NCBI GenBank assembly: GCA_903927965.1
Contig: CAIYPA010000206.1
Coordinates: forward strand, 1 to 32,147
Origin: an uncultured Bacteroidia bacterium
GTDB taxonomy: Bacteria; Bacteroidota; Bacteroidia; Bacteroidales; Prolixibacteraceae
Length of the DNA: 32,147 nt
Direction: 5' to 3'
A program made the translations under genes and the position numbers. Positions within the stretch are counted from its first letter, which is position 1, and every line of letters begins with the position of its first letter. This document shows, one piece after another, positions 8,612 through 18,100 of the stretch. The notes under the pieces were generated by a model that was not told where the DNA came from, did no database searches, and saw nothing but the letters and a program-made list of their open reading frames with translations.

Positions 8612-9301
8612 CTAAATTTCAAAGTAATAGCCAAAACCAGCTTTATTCCGGAGATAGTTTCCGTGATCCTCCAATTTTTTTCTTAGCCTTGTCATGTTCA
8701 CATCGACTGTACGGTCGGTGACAATAACATCACTTTCCCAGATCTTTGAAAGGATCTCCTCACGCGAAAAAATTCTACCAGGCGATTTGGCAAGGAGGAT
8801 AAGAAGGTCATATTCCTTGCGTGTCAGATCGGTCCTTTTCTCCCCGCTGATGATCTGCTTGGATTTGCAATCGATCAAAATCTCACCCATGACCACAGTA
8901 TTAGAGTCAGGAATGACCTTGTTTACTGGTTTGGCCCGTTTCAGGATGGCTTTGACACGTGCCTGCAACTCTTTGATTGAAAACGGTTTCGTAATGTAAT
9001 CGTCTGCACCGATATTAAAACCGGTCAGCAGGTCATTTTCTGTATCTCTTGCTGTTAGGAAAATAATGGGAACATTCAACAACATTTCCTTCCTGATTTT
9101 TTGTGCCAGGCTGAAACCTGAAATCTTCCCCATCATGACATCAAGGACCATCAAATCATAAACTGAAAGATCCTTCTTTAAGGCTTCCTCAGCAGAAAAG
9201 GCTGTATCTACCAGATAACCATCGTTTTCAAGATTGAATTTCAATATTTCGTTGAGGTCTTCCTCGTCTTCGACCGCCAAAATCCGATAATTTGTGTTCA
9301 T
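8612..9301 (-). CDS. PhoB/OmpR-type DNA-binding response regulator
   Basis: This 229-aa protein has a receiver domain with the acidic cluster EDEED (11-15), phospho-acceptor Asp54 (VLDVMMG), Thr83 and Lys105 (TKPFS), followed by a winged-helix domain (LTRKEYDLLILLAKSPGRIF, then TVDVNMTRLRKKL). It is cotranscribed with the kinase gene (6-nt gap). Phased GTTACA-like repeats occur in its own upstream region and before the two receptor-type genes downstream of the kinase, so it is the obvious candidate to bind them and probably autoregulates. That binding is inferred from position and repeat phase. Confidence 0.95.
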   Translation of the reverse strand: MNTNYRILAVEDEEDLNEILKFNLENDGYLVDTAFSAEEALKKDLSVYDLMVLDVMMGKISGFSLAQKIRKEMLLNVPIIFLTARDTENDLLTGFNIGADDYITKPFSIKELQARVKAILKRAKPVNKVIPDSNTVVMGEILIDCKSKQIISGEKRTDLTRKEYDLLILLAKSPGRIFSREEILSKIWESDVIVTDRTVDVNMTRLRKKLEDHGNYLRNKAGFGYYFEI

Positions 9302-9442
9302 GATTTTTTTACTAGAAATACTCCGTCAAGGTACATCTTTTTAAGAACTAAAAAAATAATAGTTCCGATTCTATGTTGGCATTAACCCGATGAAATAATT
9401 TGAGAAAAATATGAATGATATCAGTTAATTCCATATAAACCA

Positions 9443-9499
9443 CAAAAGTGATCCAATGATGTTACAGGTTGGTTTCAATCCTATGACAATATGGTTACT
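9443..9499 (-). promoter_or_regulatory. Putative autoregulatory array of four 11-bp-phased GTTACA-like repeats before the response regulator
   Basis: GTTACA (9461), GTTTCA (9472), ATGACA (9483) and GTTACT (9494) are spaced exactly 11 bp. A weak -7-like element, minus CACTTTTG at 9443-9450, stands 21 bp from the repeat at 9472, the same distance as in blocks A and B. The array lies about 160 nt before the regulator's ATG, in a gap with no other gene. The repeats are less conserved than in A and B. Confidence 0.5.
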
Positions 9500-9577
9500 C
9501 TTGTTTGAACGAAAAAAACCAGAAAGGTATCCATTTATTGGATGCTTGTCCAGCCTGATGGAAGCTATTCAATTAAA

Positions 9578-10291
9578 TTACTCCATCGGCACTTCCATAA
9601 GGAGGAATTCTGCCTCACTATTAGCCGTAACTATCAGTTGTTCAATATCCCAAACTCCAAACCCATCACGGGCTGCTAATTCCTGTCCATTAATCGTGAC
9701 ATCCCCGCTTAGGATAAATGCATAGACGCCGTTCCCGGAAGCTTTCAGATTGTATTCCTTCACAACACCTTTGTCGAATTTACCGAGATGGAACCATGCA
9801 TTCTGATGGATCCAAACTCCTGGGTCATTTGCGTCAGGTGAAAGGATTTGCTGAAATTGGTTGTGGCGGTCTTCCAGGTTCAGGGTGATCTGGTCATAAC
9901 GTGGGGTCACCATTTTTTGATTCGGGAAAACCCAGATTTGCAGGAATTTAACCAACCTATTTTTGTTCTTGTTGTACTCGCTGTGGCGGATTCCCGTACC
10001 CGCGCTCATCACCTGGATGTCCCCATGTTTGATCACCGAAACATTTCCCATACTGTCCTTGTGTTCAAGGTCGCCTTCCAGTGGGATCGAAATGATCTCC
10101 ATATTGTCGTGGGGATGCGTCCCAAACCCCATACCGGCCTTAACGGTATCGTCGTTCAAGACCCTTAACGCCCCGAAATGTACACGTTCCGGATTGTAAT
10201 AATTTGCGAAACTAAATGTGTGAAAACTATTCAACCAACCATGGTTTGCATGACCGCGGGTTGCAGCTTTGTGAAGGACTGATTTTGACAT
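9578..10291 (-). CDS. Pirin-family bicupin protein (YhhW-like, possible quercetinase)
   Basis: This 237-aa protein has the usual length and layout of bacterial pirins. The metal-binding set of the N-terminal cupin is intact: His59 and His61 in GTHPHDNMEI and His103/Glu105 in GIRHSEYN. Family members such as E. coli YhhW bind a metal and can cleave quercetin in vitro, but their cellular role is unsettled. It starts at the ATG at 10291 (MSKSVLHKAATRGHANHGWL) and appears to stand alone. Confidence 0.93.
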   Translation of the reverse strand: MSKSVLHKAATRGHANHGWLNSFHTFSFANYYNPERVHFGALRVLNDDTVKAGMGFGTHPHDNMEIISIPLEGDLEHKDSMGNVSVIKHGDIQVMSAGTGIRHSEYNKNKNRLVKFLQIWVFPNQKMVTPRYDQITLNLEDRHNQFQQILSPDANDPGVWIHQNAWFHLGKFDKGVVKEYNLKASGNGVYAFILSGDVTINGQELAARDGFGVWDIEQLIVTANSEAEFLLMEVPME

Positions 10292-10414
10292 ATTTAAAAA
10301 TTACTGTTTTACTAATTGCATATGAAATATTTTCCAAATAGGATTGGTTGTAATGTAATACCAATTATGAACGTGCGAATGACAGTAACGGTTCGTCATT
10401 ATTGTACTTGACAG

Positions 10415-10503
10415 ACAATCTATGATCAAAAGTCAGGTTTAATCCTGACAAATACAAATTTAAATCAGGCTAAAACCTGACTTATTATTTGATAATAGAT
10501 TGT
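10415..10503. repeat. 89-bp imperfect palindromic element (MITE- or hairpin-like)
   Basis: The outer arms ACAATCTAT (10415-10423) and ATAGATTGT (10495-10503) are exact inverted copies. The inner arms at 10430-10448 and 10465-10483, built on AAGTCAGGTTT and AAACCTGACTT, match in 17 of 19 positions; the two sets are offset by a 4-5 nt bulge on the right. It lies between the pirin start and the end of the nuclease-like gene. There is no T-run typical of a terminator and no clear target-site duplication. A small non-autonomous element or a structured RNA are both possible. Confidence 0.55.
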
Positions 10504-10547
10504 ACGAAAATGACTTGCGCCACGATTGCGCACTATTTGATTATCCA

Positions 10548-11066
10548 TCAGTCAATAATTATCCGGTTTTCAATCCTTAGGACATATCCTGTTTCTGTAA
10601 GAAACTGATCCATGCGGTCTATTTGGCTTTCTCTAAATTTTGGTCTTTGGTTATTCACTATGTATGCTTTTTTTGTTTTGTAATCTTGAGCCTCTTCCGA
10701 TTTTTCAAAGTACCCAATTGTTGACCGAAGCTGCATTTCAGCATCTTTGATCCATCTGGGTTTCTTTTCGACCCTTTCTTTTAACTCAACAAATGCCACT
10801 GTTGCATCAAATGTCAAAACACCATCGCAACGTTTTACCATTTTGCCTTTTTCACTTTTTATTTCAATATAGTTGTCAATAGCAGTAAAAGTAACTTGCT
10901 GATTGTAGCCATTATCCACCACAGCAATCCATTTGGCTCCATTTTCTTCATCAAGATAAGCTTGTTTTTGGGTTTGATTTTTAATCTGTGAAGAATCATC
11001 ACAAAGACCAAAAAGCGTCTTTTCGGTGATGTACTGACATTTTGCCTCGAAAAAATTGATGCTCAT
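10548..11066 (-). CDS. Small PD-(D/E)XK-like putative nuclease, partner of the upstream ATPase
   Basis: I do not recognise this 172-aa protein as a named family. It has an arrangement consistent with a PD-(D/E)XK core: Asp81 in RCDGVLTF, then Glu94-x-Lys96 in AFVELKER on a predicted beta strand, with a helix AEMQLRSTIGYF about 15 residues on, where such nucleases often carry a conserved Gln. Its ATG overlaps the stop of the AAA ATPase gene by 4 nt, so the two are translationally coupled and probably work together. By analogy with defence pairs that join an ATPase sensor to a nuclease effector (Septu, PARIS, Gabija), it may be the effector. The nuclease call rests on short motifs. Confidence 0.6.
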   Translation of the reverse strand: MSINFFEAKCQYITEKTLFGLCDDSSQIKNQTQKQAYLDEENGAKWIAVVDNGYNQQVTFTAIDNYIEIKSEKGKMVKRCDGVLTFDATVAFVELKERVEKKPRWIKDAEMQLRSTIGYFEKSEEAQDYKTKKAYIVNNQRPKFRESQIDRMDQFLTETGYVLRIENRIIID

Positions 11067-12337
11067 GACCTTTGTTGGATTTCTAATAATTGTGCAAAAA
11101 GCTCATTGCTTTCCCCAAGATTTTCATTTAGGCTATTCTCATCCGATGGAAGGCCATTGTATGATTCAAGCTTTTCAATGGTCCCCCTTTTCTCATCAAA
11201 TTGATAAATCGCTAATTCATTGGGATTAACAGTAGATGAAAATGGGACTATTTTTTGAAGTTTATTTCTTGATTTATCGGTTTTTACTTTTTCCTTTAAA
11301 GTATCCACCTTAACTGCCAATGTTAAGTAGTTGATCAGGTAAGGGCTGTGGGTGGTCATGACCAACTTATTACCATCGTTTAGACCATTAAATTCCAACA
11401 AACTAAATAGCATTTGTTTTTGGGAAACAGGGAATAAATTCTGCTCCGGCTCTTCTATTATATTAATAAAACAGGTATTCAGATATTTCGAGTCAATCTC
11501 AATCACCTTTCTGGATTTCTCCTGTTCAGAGAAGTTGGTTTTAAACATTACATCTGCAATTTCTTTGTTCCGCCTGACACTTTGATCAACACTTAATTGT
11601 TCCCTGGAAACCTTTTCCCCTTTTTTCAGTTCATCAGTCAGGAATTTCGTAACAAGGTACAATGGAACAAACGATTGGAAACCACTGGAAGATTCAAGCA
11701 AATCCAATTCGAAATTCTCCCCCACAATATATGAAGTCTCGTTATCATGGTTGTACTTATACTTCAATTCGGAAATTGGCAACTGAAGTAATTCACCATT
11801 TAATTCGAACTGACCCTTTCTTAGCTCTTCAGCAAAAGTGTAAAGTGTATCAGGCAAATTCTTTATTCCATAGGCATTTTTAACAACGCTTAAAAAATTC
11901 CTCTCTGCGGGAACATACATAATTTTAGGAACATTGAATTTGCTGGTTTTTAATGATTTATCAATTGGAAAGGCCAATGATTTATTATTATATGAAATAT
12001 TTCGTGAGTCGCCAACATATTCAATAACCGTATCTTCCCTAAAGTAGTTTTTGATACGCTGGTACTCGAAGAAAGTATAGAAGGTATTGAGGTTCAATTT
12101 CGCAATTTCAATATCGCCCCTATTTAGGGATTTTTCCATCCAGGTCAATGTCGAAAATACCTTTGCAACTGTACTTTTGCCACTTCCCTGGTTGCCAATA
12201 AACAGGGTCACCTTTGATATGTCTATCCATCCGTTGTTTTCCAGAAAGCCTTCTTTTATAGGCCCAAAATTCTTTATTTTTATTTTGCTCATTCGATCTG
12301 CGTTTTTAAAGAATATTTTGCTTTCTAATAATGCCAT
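11063..12337 (-). CDS. AAA family ATPase (AAA_15/OLD-like), putative defence-module sensor
   Basis: This 424-aa protein has an SMC/OLD-type ATPase core: IKIKNFGPIKEG, Walker A GNQGSGKST (about 48-56), a signature-like SSSGFQSFVPL (about 216-226), Walker B with D-loop INIIEEPEQNLFP (about 291-303) and the switch His330 in MTTHSPYLI. There is no TOPRIM domain after the ATPase, unlike OLD or GajA; the putative nuclease is a separate protein encoded by the overlapping next gene. The start at 12337 is supported by a TATCTTTG element 22 nt upstream, but the ATG at 12292 (MSKIKIKNFG) fits the usual family N-terminus and is a fair alternative. Confidence 0.88.
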   Translation of the reverse strand: MALLESKIFFKNADRMSKIKIKNFGPIKEGFLENNGWIDISKVTLFIGNQGSGKSTVAKVFSTLTWMEKSLNRGDIEIAKLNLNTFYTFFEYQRIKNYFREDTVIEYVGDSRNISYNNKSLAFPIDKSLKTSKFNVPKIMYVPAERNFLSVVKNAYGIKNLPDTLYTFAEELRKGQFELNGELLQLPISELKYKYNHDNETSYIVGENFELDLLESSSGFQSFVPLYLVTKFLTDELKKGEKVSREQLSVDQSVRRNKEIADVMFKTNFSEQEKSRKVIEIDSKYLNTCFINIIEEPEQNLFPVSQKQMLFSLLEFNGLNDGNKLVMTTHSPYLINYLTLAVKVDTLKEKVKTDKSRNKLQKIVPFSSTVNPNELAIYQFDEKRGTIEKLESYNGLPSDENSLNENLGESNELFAQLLEIQQRS

Positions 12338-12358
12338 TTTCCCACTCTTCGCGAATTA

Positions 12359-12366
12359 CAAAGATA
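12359..12366 (-). promoter_or_regulatory. Putative -7 element (TATCTTTG) for the ATPase-nuclease unit
   Basis: The minus strand reads TATCTTTG, a full match to TAnnTTTG, with transcription expected about 16 nt before the ATG at 12337. A -33 TTTG at the usual distance is not evident. If real, it separates this pair from the heparinase-family gene upstream. Confidence 0.4.
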
Positions 12367-12453
12367 AGTAATTTGCCAAATCAATGAGTCGGTCTCATTA
12401 TATAATCCTTTAGAATCGAGAATGTTCCCGTTATTAGTAATTTAAATAGTATC

Positions 12454-15171
12454 TTATTCAATTCCAATCAAAACATCTTTTCCCACCGGCAACTCAAAAA
12501 TCAACTGTTTCCCAGACCGTACAGTTTTTAATTTATTGCTCTTATCTCCGATTCTGACTGAGATGTTCTTTACACCTGACACCGGAATCCCAACTTCTAC
12601 AGGCTGGTTGCAGCTAACTTTAAGAACTTTTCCTTCGATGGTAAGACTGGCAGAACCTATTTTTCCTTTGGTCTTCAGCGAGTACCCTGAATGGGAAATC
12701 AGGTTTCCTTCGCCCAGATATAACGAGTTGATCCTCTCGTTTTTAAATCCAGCAACACCATAAGATCCAGAAAATTCCCATTTTTCGCCCTTGAAAGAAG
12801 CGGTATTGTCAATTGATTGATATATTGATTGTTGTGAATTATCGCGATTGAAGACCTTCAAAACTGAAAACTTTTCCCCATCCTTGCGTTTTTCCAGTTC
12901 GATTCTTTCAACACTGTTGTTCCCTATTCCTTGGTAAGGTTCCAAAACCGTGATAAATGGCTTTGAGGAAGCTTCGGCTTCTGTTCGGATTGTAAACAGG
13001 GGAAGCGGTTTCCCATTATAGACTTTCCCCGCAGTTTTCGTCTTGAGCGATTTGGCCTTATAATAAGTACGCCCCTCGGTTCCAGGAATCAAAACCTGCA
13101 AATACAAATCGTTCTTCTCTTCATCTTTGATCGAAAAAAGGGCGGTCACATTTTCGTTAACCCCTTCAAGTTTTTCGACATCTGTATAAAAACGGAATCC
13201 GGGATAATCTTTCTCTGTAACAGGATATTTACATTCGACAGTCTTTAAAGGGGAACTCTTGCTATCCAGGAAAGTGACCTGATCGCCGATGTTGTGGTAA
13301 ACATAGTCGTTGCTAATTGGATTATCGGACCTGAAAATATCGACATAATAACCCGCTGTAGAAGAGGTTCTTACAATTGCCAATGCCCTCGACTGGTTTG
13401 TTTTGGTCGATTTGTCAAAGTAACGTGTGTCGGTGAAAGAATAGCTTGGCGATACAGCCTCCTTATCGGGCATTGGTTCCATCGCAGACAATTCGATCTG
13501 GCCAATGTTTTTTGCCCCTGCCGCTCCGCTAAACGGGACCGAACTTGAAGAACCTGCAGCAACCACTGTGTTATGGGCAGCCCACTGACTGTAATAATTC
13601 CGATGGAGCGGATGTTCGTAGTTGGGACCTGTTCCCGCATCGATCCCCATCACTTCACCAAGTCCGTACAGCTCCATCGCCATCCCGTTGCAATGGTTGT
13701 GGTTATAAGTCGCTCCTTGGACACCGACCATCAAACCTGTTTGGGGATCTGTACCGTTTCGTTGGAGAAAATATTTCGCAAAATCGAGGGTGCCGGTCCG
13801 TGGCCATTGATAGGTGGTGGTTGTTTTCGGCAAGTCGGGCAGATAGCAGAGCAATCCCAGAAAACCGGACCGTTCGCGTTTGTACAACCCGCCTTCAATC
13901 AGCTTGTTCATCGAAGCAAGCATTTCGGGCAATTCGGGTTGGTTGTACTTTACAGCACCGGTCAAACCAATCTCCAATGATTCAGCACTTTGGGAAGCAC
14001 GTCCCGTATCTCCAAATCCTCCGACAGTCAGGTTTGGAAAAGAATATTTCAGCATCGCATAAGAGGCTTTGAAGAGTGCCGGAAACTGCCGGAATACTTC
14101 ATGCCCATTCTTTTCAAGGGCAAGCGAAGAAACAAGCAAATTTCCGACCGGATAGTTGTGATAGCCACCGGGTTCCTTCCAATGGCCATCGGGTGTCAGC
14201 CACAGTTTCACTGTCGAAGGCAAAGCCAACTGCCCGCAACTTCCATTGATCGTGTCTTTGGAGAGGATAAACTGGAGGTAGTAATCCTGCGTTTTTTTGT
14301 TTTCGAGGCTCAATGCTGCAAACACCATCGTGGAACTTTCGGCGGCATACCAGTTGTTGTTCCAGAAACCCCTGAAAGCAAGGGTCGAGGCAAACTTCTC
14401 AAAAACAGGCTCATACCAATGAAGGTCGTAGTTGTTTTGTTTCATAAAAGGTTTCACAAAATCGTAGGCAAGGATAATGCTCCTGTAGCTCTGGTCGCCC
14501 AAAGTCTGCATGTCGAGGAGACCTGTGCGGCAAGGCCCTACAATAGGTTCCTGATAATAAACCCCTTTCGCCCACTGATCGAGAAGATCGGAAGCAAACT
14601 TTGCATATTTTTCCTCACCCGTCAGCCAATAGGTAATTGCAGCTTCCAAAGCCAAATTGTTGATGTCGCCGTTGAGGTCGGTGATGTAGGCTTGTGGATC
14701 GATCCACTCTTTTTGTCCTGTTTCGGGATTGAACAGGTGCATGACAAAAGAGGTATCGTTTGGGACCAATTCATCAATTGAAGGTTTATGGTAAGAAGTT
14801 CCCTTTTCGGTGATTGGCGAACGCAAATAGGTGGAGACCCTGATTGTAGGCACAGGTGCATCGCCCGACCAGCGGATCAACTTCGAACCAGAATCATCGG
14901 AATAGACAGTGGTATAACGTTTTCCCGGAACACGGTTCATCAGATACCTGCTCAATATCCATTGCGGATCTGTCTTGTGCCTCTCAACATAAGGTGTCAC
15001 TTCGTTTTTGATCTCCTCAAAAATCGATTTGGCCCAGACTTGCTGACCGATCTTATCGAGGACAGTTTTCTTGTCGGCATTTTCAACCAGAATATGAGGA
15101 TTCTGAGCCAAAAGCCTTACATTCACTTGAATACATATAATAATGATTAACAGGCACTTAAAAATTTTCAT
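12454..15171 (-). CDS. Secreted heparinase II/III-family polysaccharide lyase
   Basis: This 905-aa protein has a signal peptide (about 1-22, ending LLAQ), an alpha/alpha-toroid region (about 150-450, with NNNWYAAESS and GGYHNYPVGN) and a heparinase II/III beta-sandwich starting near 480 (YNHNHCNGMAMELYGLGEVM, then QWAAHNTVV). The family cleaves uronic-acid-containing glycans by beta-elimination; members act on heparin, alginate and related polymers, and the exact substrate cannot be assigned. His491/His493 and His533 are candidate catalytic or metal residues. It starts 11 nt after the stop of the double FAD oxidoreductase gene, so they are very probably cotranscribed. No clear terminator was found after it. 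Confidence 0.88.
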   Translation of the reverse strand: MKIFKCLLIIIICIQVNVRLLAQNPHILVENADKKTVLDKIGQQVWAKSIFEEIKNEVTPYVERHKTDPQWILSRYLMNRVPGKRYTTVYSDDSGSKLIRWSGDAPVPTIRVSTYLRSPITEKGTSYHKPSIDELVPNDTSFVMHLFNPETGQKEWIDPQAYITDLNGDINNLALEAAITYWLTGEEKYAKFASDLLDQWAKGVYYQEPIVGPCRTGLLDMQTLGDQSYRSIILAYDFVKPFMKQNNYDLHWYEPVFEKFASTLAFRGFWNNNWYAAESSTMVFAALSLENKKTQDYYLQFILSKDTINGSCGQLALPSTVKLWLTPDGHWKEPGGYHNYPVGNLLVSSLALEKNGHEVFRQFPALFKASYAMLKYSFPNLTVGGFGDTGRASQSAESLEIGLTGAVKYNQPELPEMLASMNKLIEGGLYKRERSGFLGLLCYLPDLPKTTTTYQWPRTGTLDFAKYFLQRNGTDPQTGLMVGVQGATYNHNHCNGMAMELYGLGEVMGIDAGTGPNYEHPLHRNYYSQWAAHNTVVAAGSSSSVPFSGAAGAKNIGQIELSAMEPMPDKEAVSPSYSFTDTRYFDKSTKTNQSRALAIVRTSSTAGYYVDIFRSDNPISNDYVYHNIGDQVTFLDSKSSPLKTVECKYPVTEKDYPGFRFYTDVEKLEGVNENVTALFSIKDEEKNDLYLQVLIPGTEGRTYYKAKSLKTKTAGKVYNGKPLPLFTIRTEAEASSKPFITVLEPYQGIGNNSVERIELEKRKDGEKFSVLKVFNRDNSQQSIYQSIDNTASFKGEKWEFSGSYGVAGFKNERINSLYLGEGNLISHSGYSLKTKGKIGSASLTIEGKVLKVSCNQPVEVGIPVSGVKNISVRIGDKSNKLKTVRSGKQLIFELPVGKDVLIGIE

Positions 15172-15182
15172 GGTTTCATAGA

Positions 15183-18100
15183 TTATTTGATTGGTTTCAA
15201 GGGTACAATCTGTTTTTTAATTTCGGGAAAGGGAGGATTCGCCTCTGTTTTCGTGTTCTTTGTATCTATTTGTTTTTCAGGTACTTTTGAATACATCTTT
15301 AAAACACCGCTGGCATGTCGATAGTAATGTCCCCTGAGGTCTTTAGAATAGTTCGTCAAAATATCTTTTCCCAATCCATTCACATCGCCGCAACGGAACA
15401 AAGCCCTGGCAAGGATCAATTCCCGCAACGAATTGTTCCGCGTACTTGTGTCGGTGTCGCCAACGGGGGTCATCCTTTTGGCGGTTTCAATATTGGGAAA
15501 TGAATACCCTGTAATTCCGGGAATCTGAAGCAGGTCGTATAAGATTAGGGCTCCTTTTGGATCACCGATTGTCTCCAATGCCATCGACACTGCCCTGAAA
15601 TGGGAAAACTCGCTGCCAATGTCAAGCTTTTTTGAAATTCTTTCCAGTAATGGGATCGCCTCAGTTCTTTTAGTCCTTCCTAGGGCTATGATCAACCCAT
15701 CGAGGTAGCTGATACTTTTGCCGAATTGCCCCATACCTGTATAATTCCAACCTTTGTCCCAATCCCTTTCGTTCTCGATGGCCGTTTGCAGGGCTTTCCA
15801 TCCGACAGGATTCCCCAACATTCCAAGGATCCGCGCATAGGTCAACTGATCTTCAGGAGTTTTGGCCTGGTTATAAGCCTCAACCATCAGTGGAACCGAC
15901 CGGTCTTTGTCCCATAACAATAACTCAAGACCATCAAGATTGTGTGTCACAGTTGAAGCAGCTGCTTTAATTTTTTCATCAGTGGGAGGATAATTATCGT
16001 TATCACTAAGCACTGTTTCCGGAAGGCTTTCAATTTTCACCAATTCTTTCTGGAGTGATTTCAGATCTATATTTCTGATATTCTGATTGTTCCTTGCTGC
16101 CATAGCTGCGGCCCATCCCACGGCATAACCCTGGTTCTGAAGACAGGGTTGCATCCTGATCACCGGCATCGCATCGCGGTCGGCACTCGCGCCAAGGCCG
16201 GTCACTGCAATCCCTTCGATCCCTTTGGGAAGCAATGCCCGGAAGGGAACATAAGCAGTCACATCCACGCCGCTGTGGTCGGGTGGTTTAAGGAAGAAAA
16301 ACGAATCTTCGGTAAAACCATGGGTATCAAACGAACTTTGGTGGATCGAGATCACATCGGGATAGGTACGGCCATTGTACACATCCAAAGCCGAGATGGT
16401 GTAATCACCCACCATTCTTCGCCGTTCGCGAGTTTGCGATAACTTTCCAATATCGTATTGTTCAGAGAATTTGTCTTTTGAAACAATAAATGTCCACCAG
16501 ATGTCGAGCATGTCGGTATCGTCTGTAAATGTCCAGTCGCTGTTGTTGTAGAAATCGTCAGGATTTTTGAAAGGCATACCGGCACCCTGCACGGCAACAG
16601 TATTTCCATCGGTGTAAACAAATCCTGCACCGGCGGCTATTGCGATATCGGAGCTTCCGGTCGAATCGACAACTGTATGGGCAAGGATCACCCCTTTCCC
16701 GGCAGGTGTTGCAACAACCACCCCTTTGACTTTCCCTTTTTCGATGTATGCGCCACATCCTAATACCCCGAACCAGATATCCCCACCGGCATTCCGGATT
16801 TCGTGACGGAAATATTCTGTTTTCCAGTCGAATACCCATTCGTAAAGCTGCTTTTTCTGGCGCACGTTGCCTTCACCAATCGCCTTCACCCCAAGATCGA
16901 CCTCATTCGTATAGCCTTTCCGGTATCCATGGTAATAACGCCCTACCATTCCAAGGGTTCCGATGCCACCAAGTCCGTGCAGGTATTCAAGCACAATCGT
17001 TTTTGCACCATGACGCGCAGCCCCCACAGCGGCAGGAGCCCCGGCAGTTCCCCCACCCATTACAACCACATCGTAAGTTCCAAAAATTGGAAGTGATGTC
17101 TGTTCCGAATCAATCAAGCCCTGACCCAATGCAGGACGTATTCCGCCAAGCAACTCGCCAACATCACCTTTAACAGGATTTGAACGCAGCTTTCCTGCGA
17201 TTTTTGCAGAAACTGGTTGTGTGGTTGCAGAGGCCAAGTGAGCAGCCTCTTTTCCAATCCTTTCACCGATCCGTATCATTCCACCCGGTTGTAATAGGTT
17301 GGCTGCAGCGGTCCGGTGGATGTCTGCCATTCCGTTCAACACAAACACCTTGGTTACATTTTTCGGTTGGAACGGAGTAAGTTCTATGTTTTCAGGGTCT
17401 ATTTCGGTTTTATCAGAATGGCTTTCCCCTGTGACATGATCTGGCGGAACCTGAAAAAGCAGGTCTCCTGATTCGACCTGATTAGGATCCCATGTGAGGT
17501 CGCGGGCAACCTGTTCCGCATTGGCAAACGACTCAAAAGAACCGTCCTTCATCTCGATGTCCAACGAATATTCGATGGCTTTGTAACTCTTTTCCTTGGC
17601 CAATACCGGTTGGGGCATCTCCTGGGAGGTGCCTTCAGTCAATTTCTTAACATTGTTTCCGACCACGATAAACTTGAAATTCTGCTTCCCGGCAGGGTAA
17701 GGGGTAAAAACCGCAGATGTGAGCCTCGCTACCATCGCCCTCGGTGTGGCATCGATGATCACTTTTGCCTTAATTGCCTGCCTGCCTGATCGGTTGGCGA
17801 TCACGACCCCGGCAGGATTTCCCTGCTGATCAGTCAGCAGGTCAGTAACATAACTTGAATATAAAAAATCTATCTTGTTGTTTATCAATTCATTGTCGAG
17901 CGACTGTTTAAATTTGAGAGGAATGGGTAATCCATTTCCGAATAGCTTCTTGCCAAGGACTGTTTTTAATGCATCAGGGTGGATGTTCCAGTAACGGTAA
18001 GTCCCGCTTACATCCTCCCCAAGATAGGTTTCTTGCGCGACCAGAAAAACTTTTGCACTACCTCGGGCTGCGGATACAGCGGCAGCAACAGCGGCAGTCG

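Noticed and set aside
12377-12380. CAAA as the -33 element of the ATPase-nuclease promoter
   Set aside because: It stands only 10 bp from the -7 element, too close for the usual spacing of about 19 bp.
13545-14781. Long open frames on the plus strand opposite the heparinase-family gene
   Set aside because: They are antisense to a gene with clear domain motifs and contain no recognisable protein features; shadows of coding sequence.
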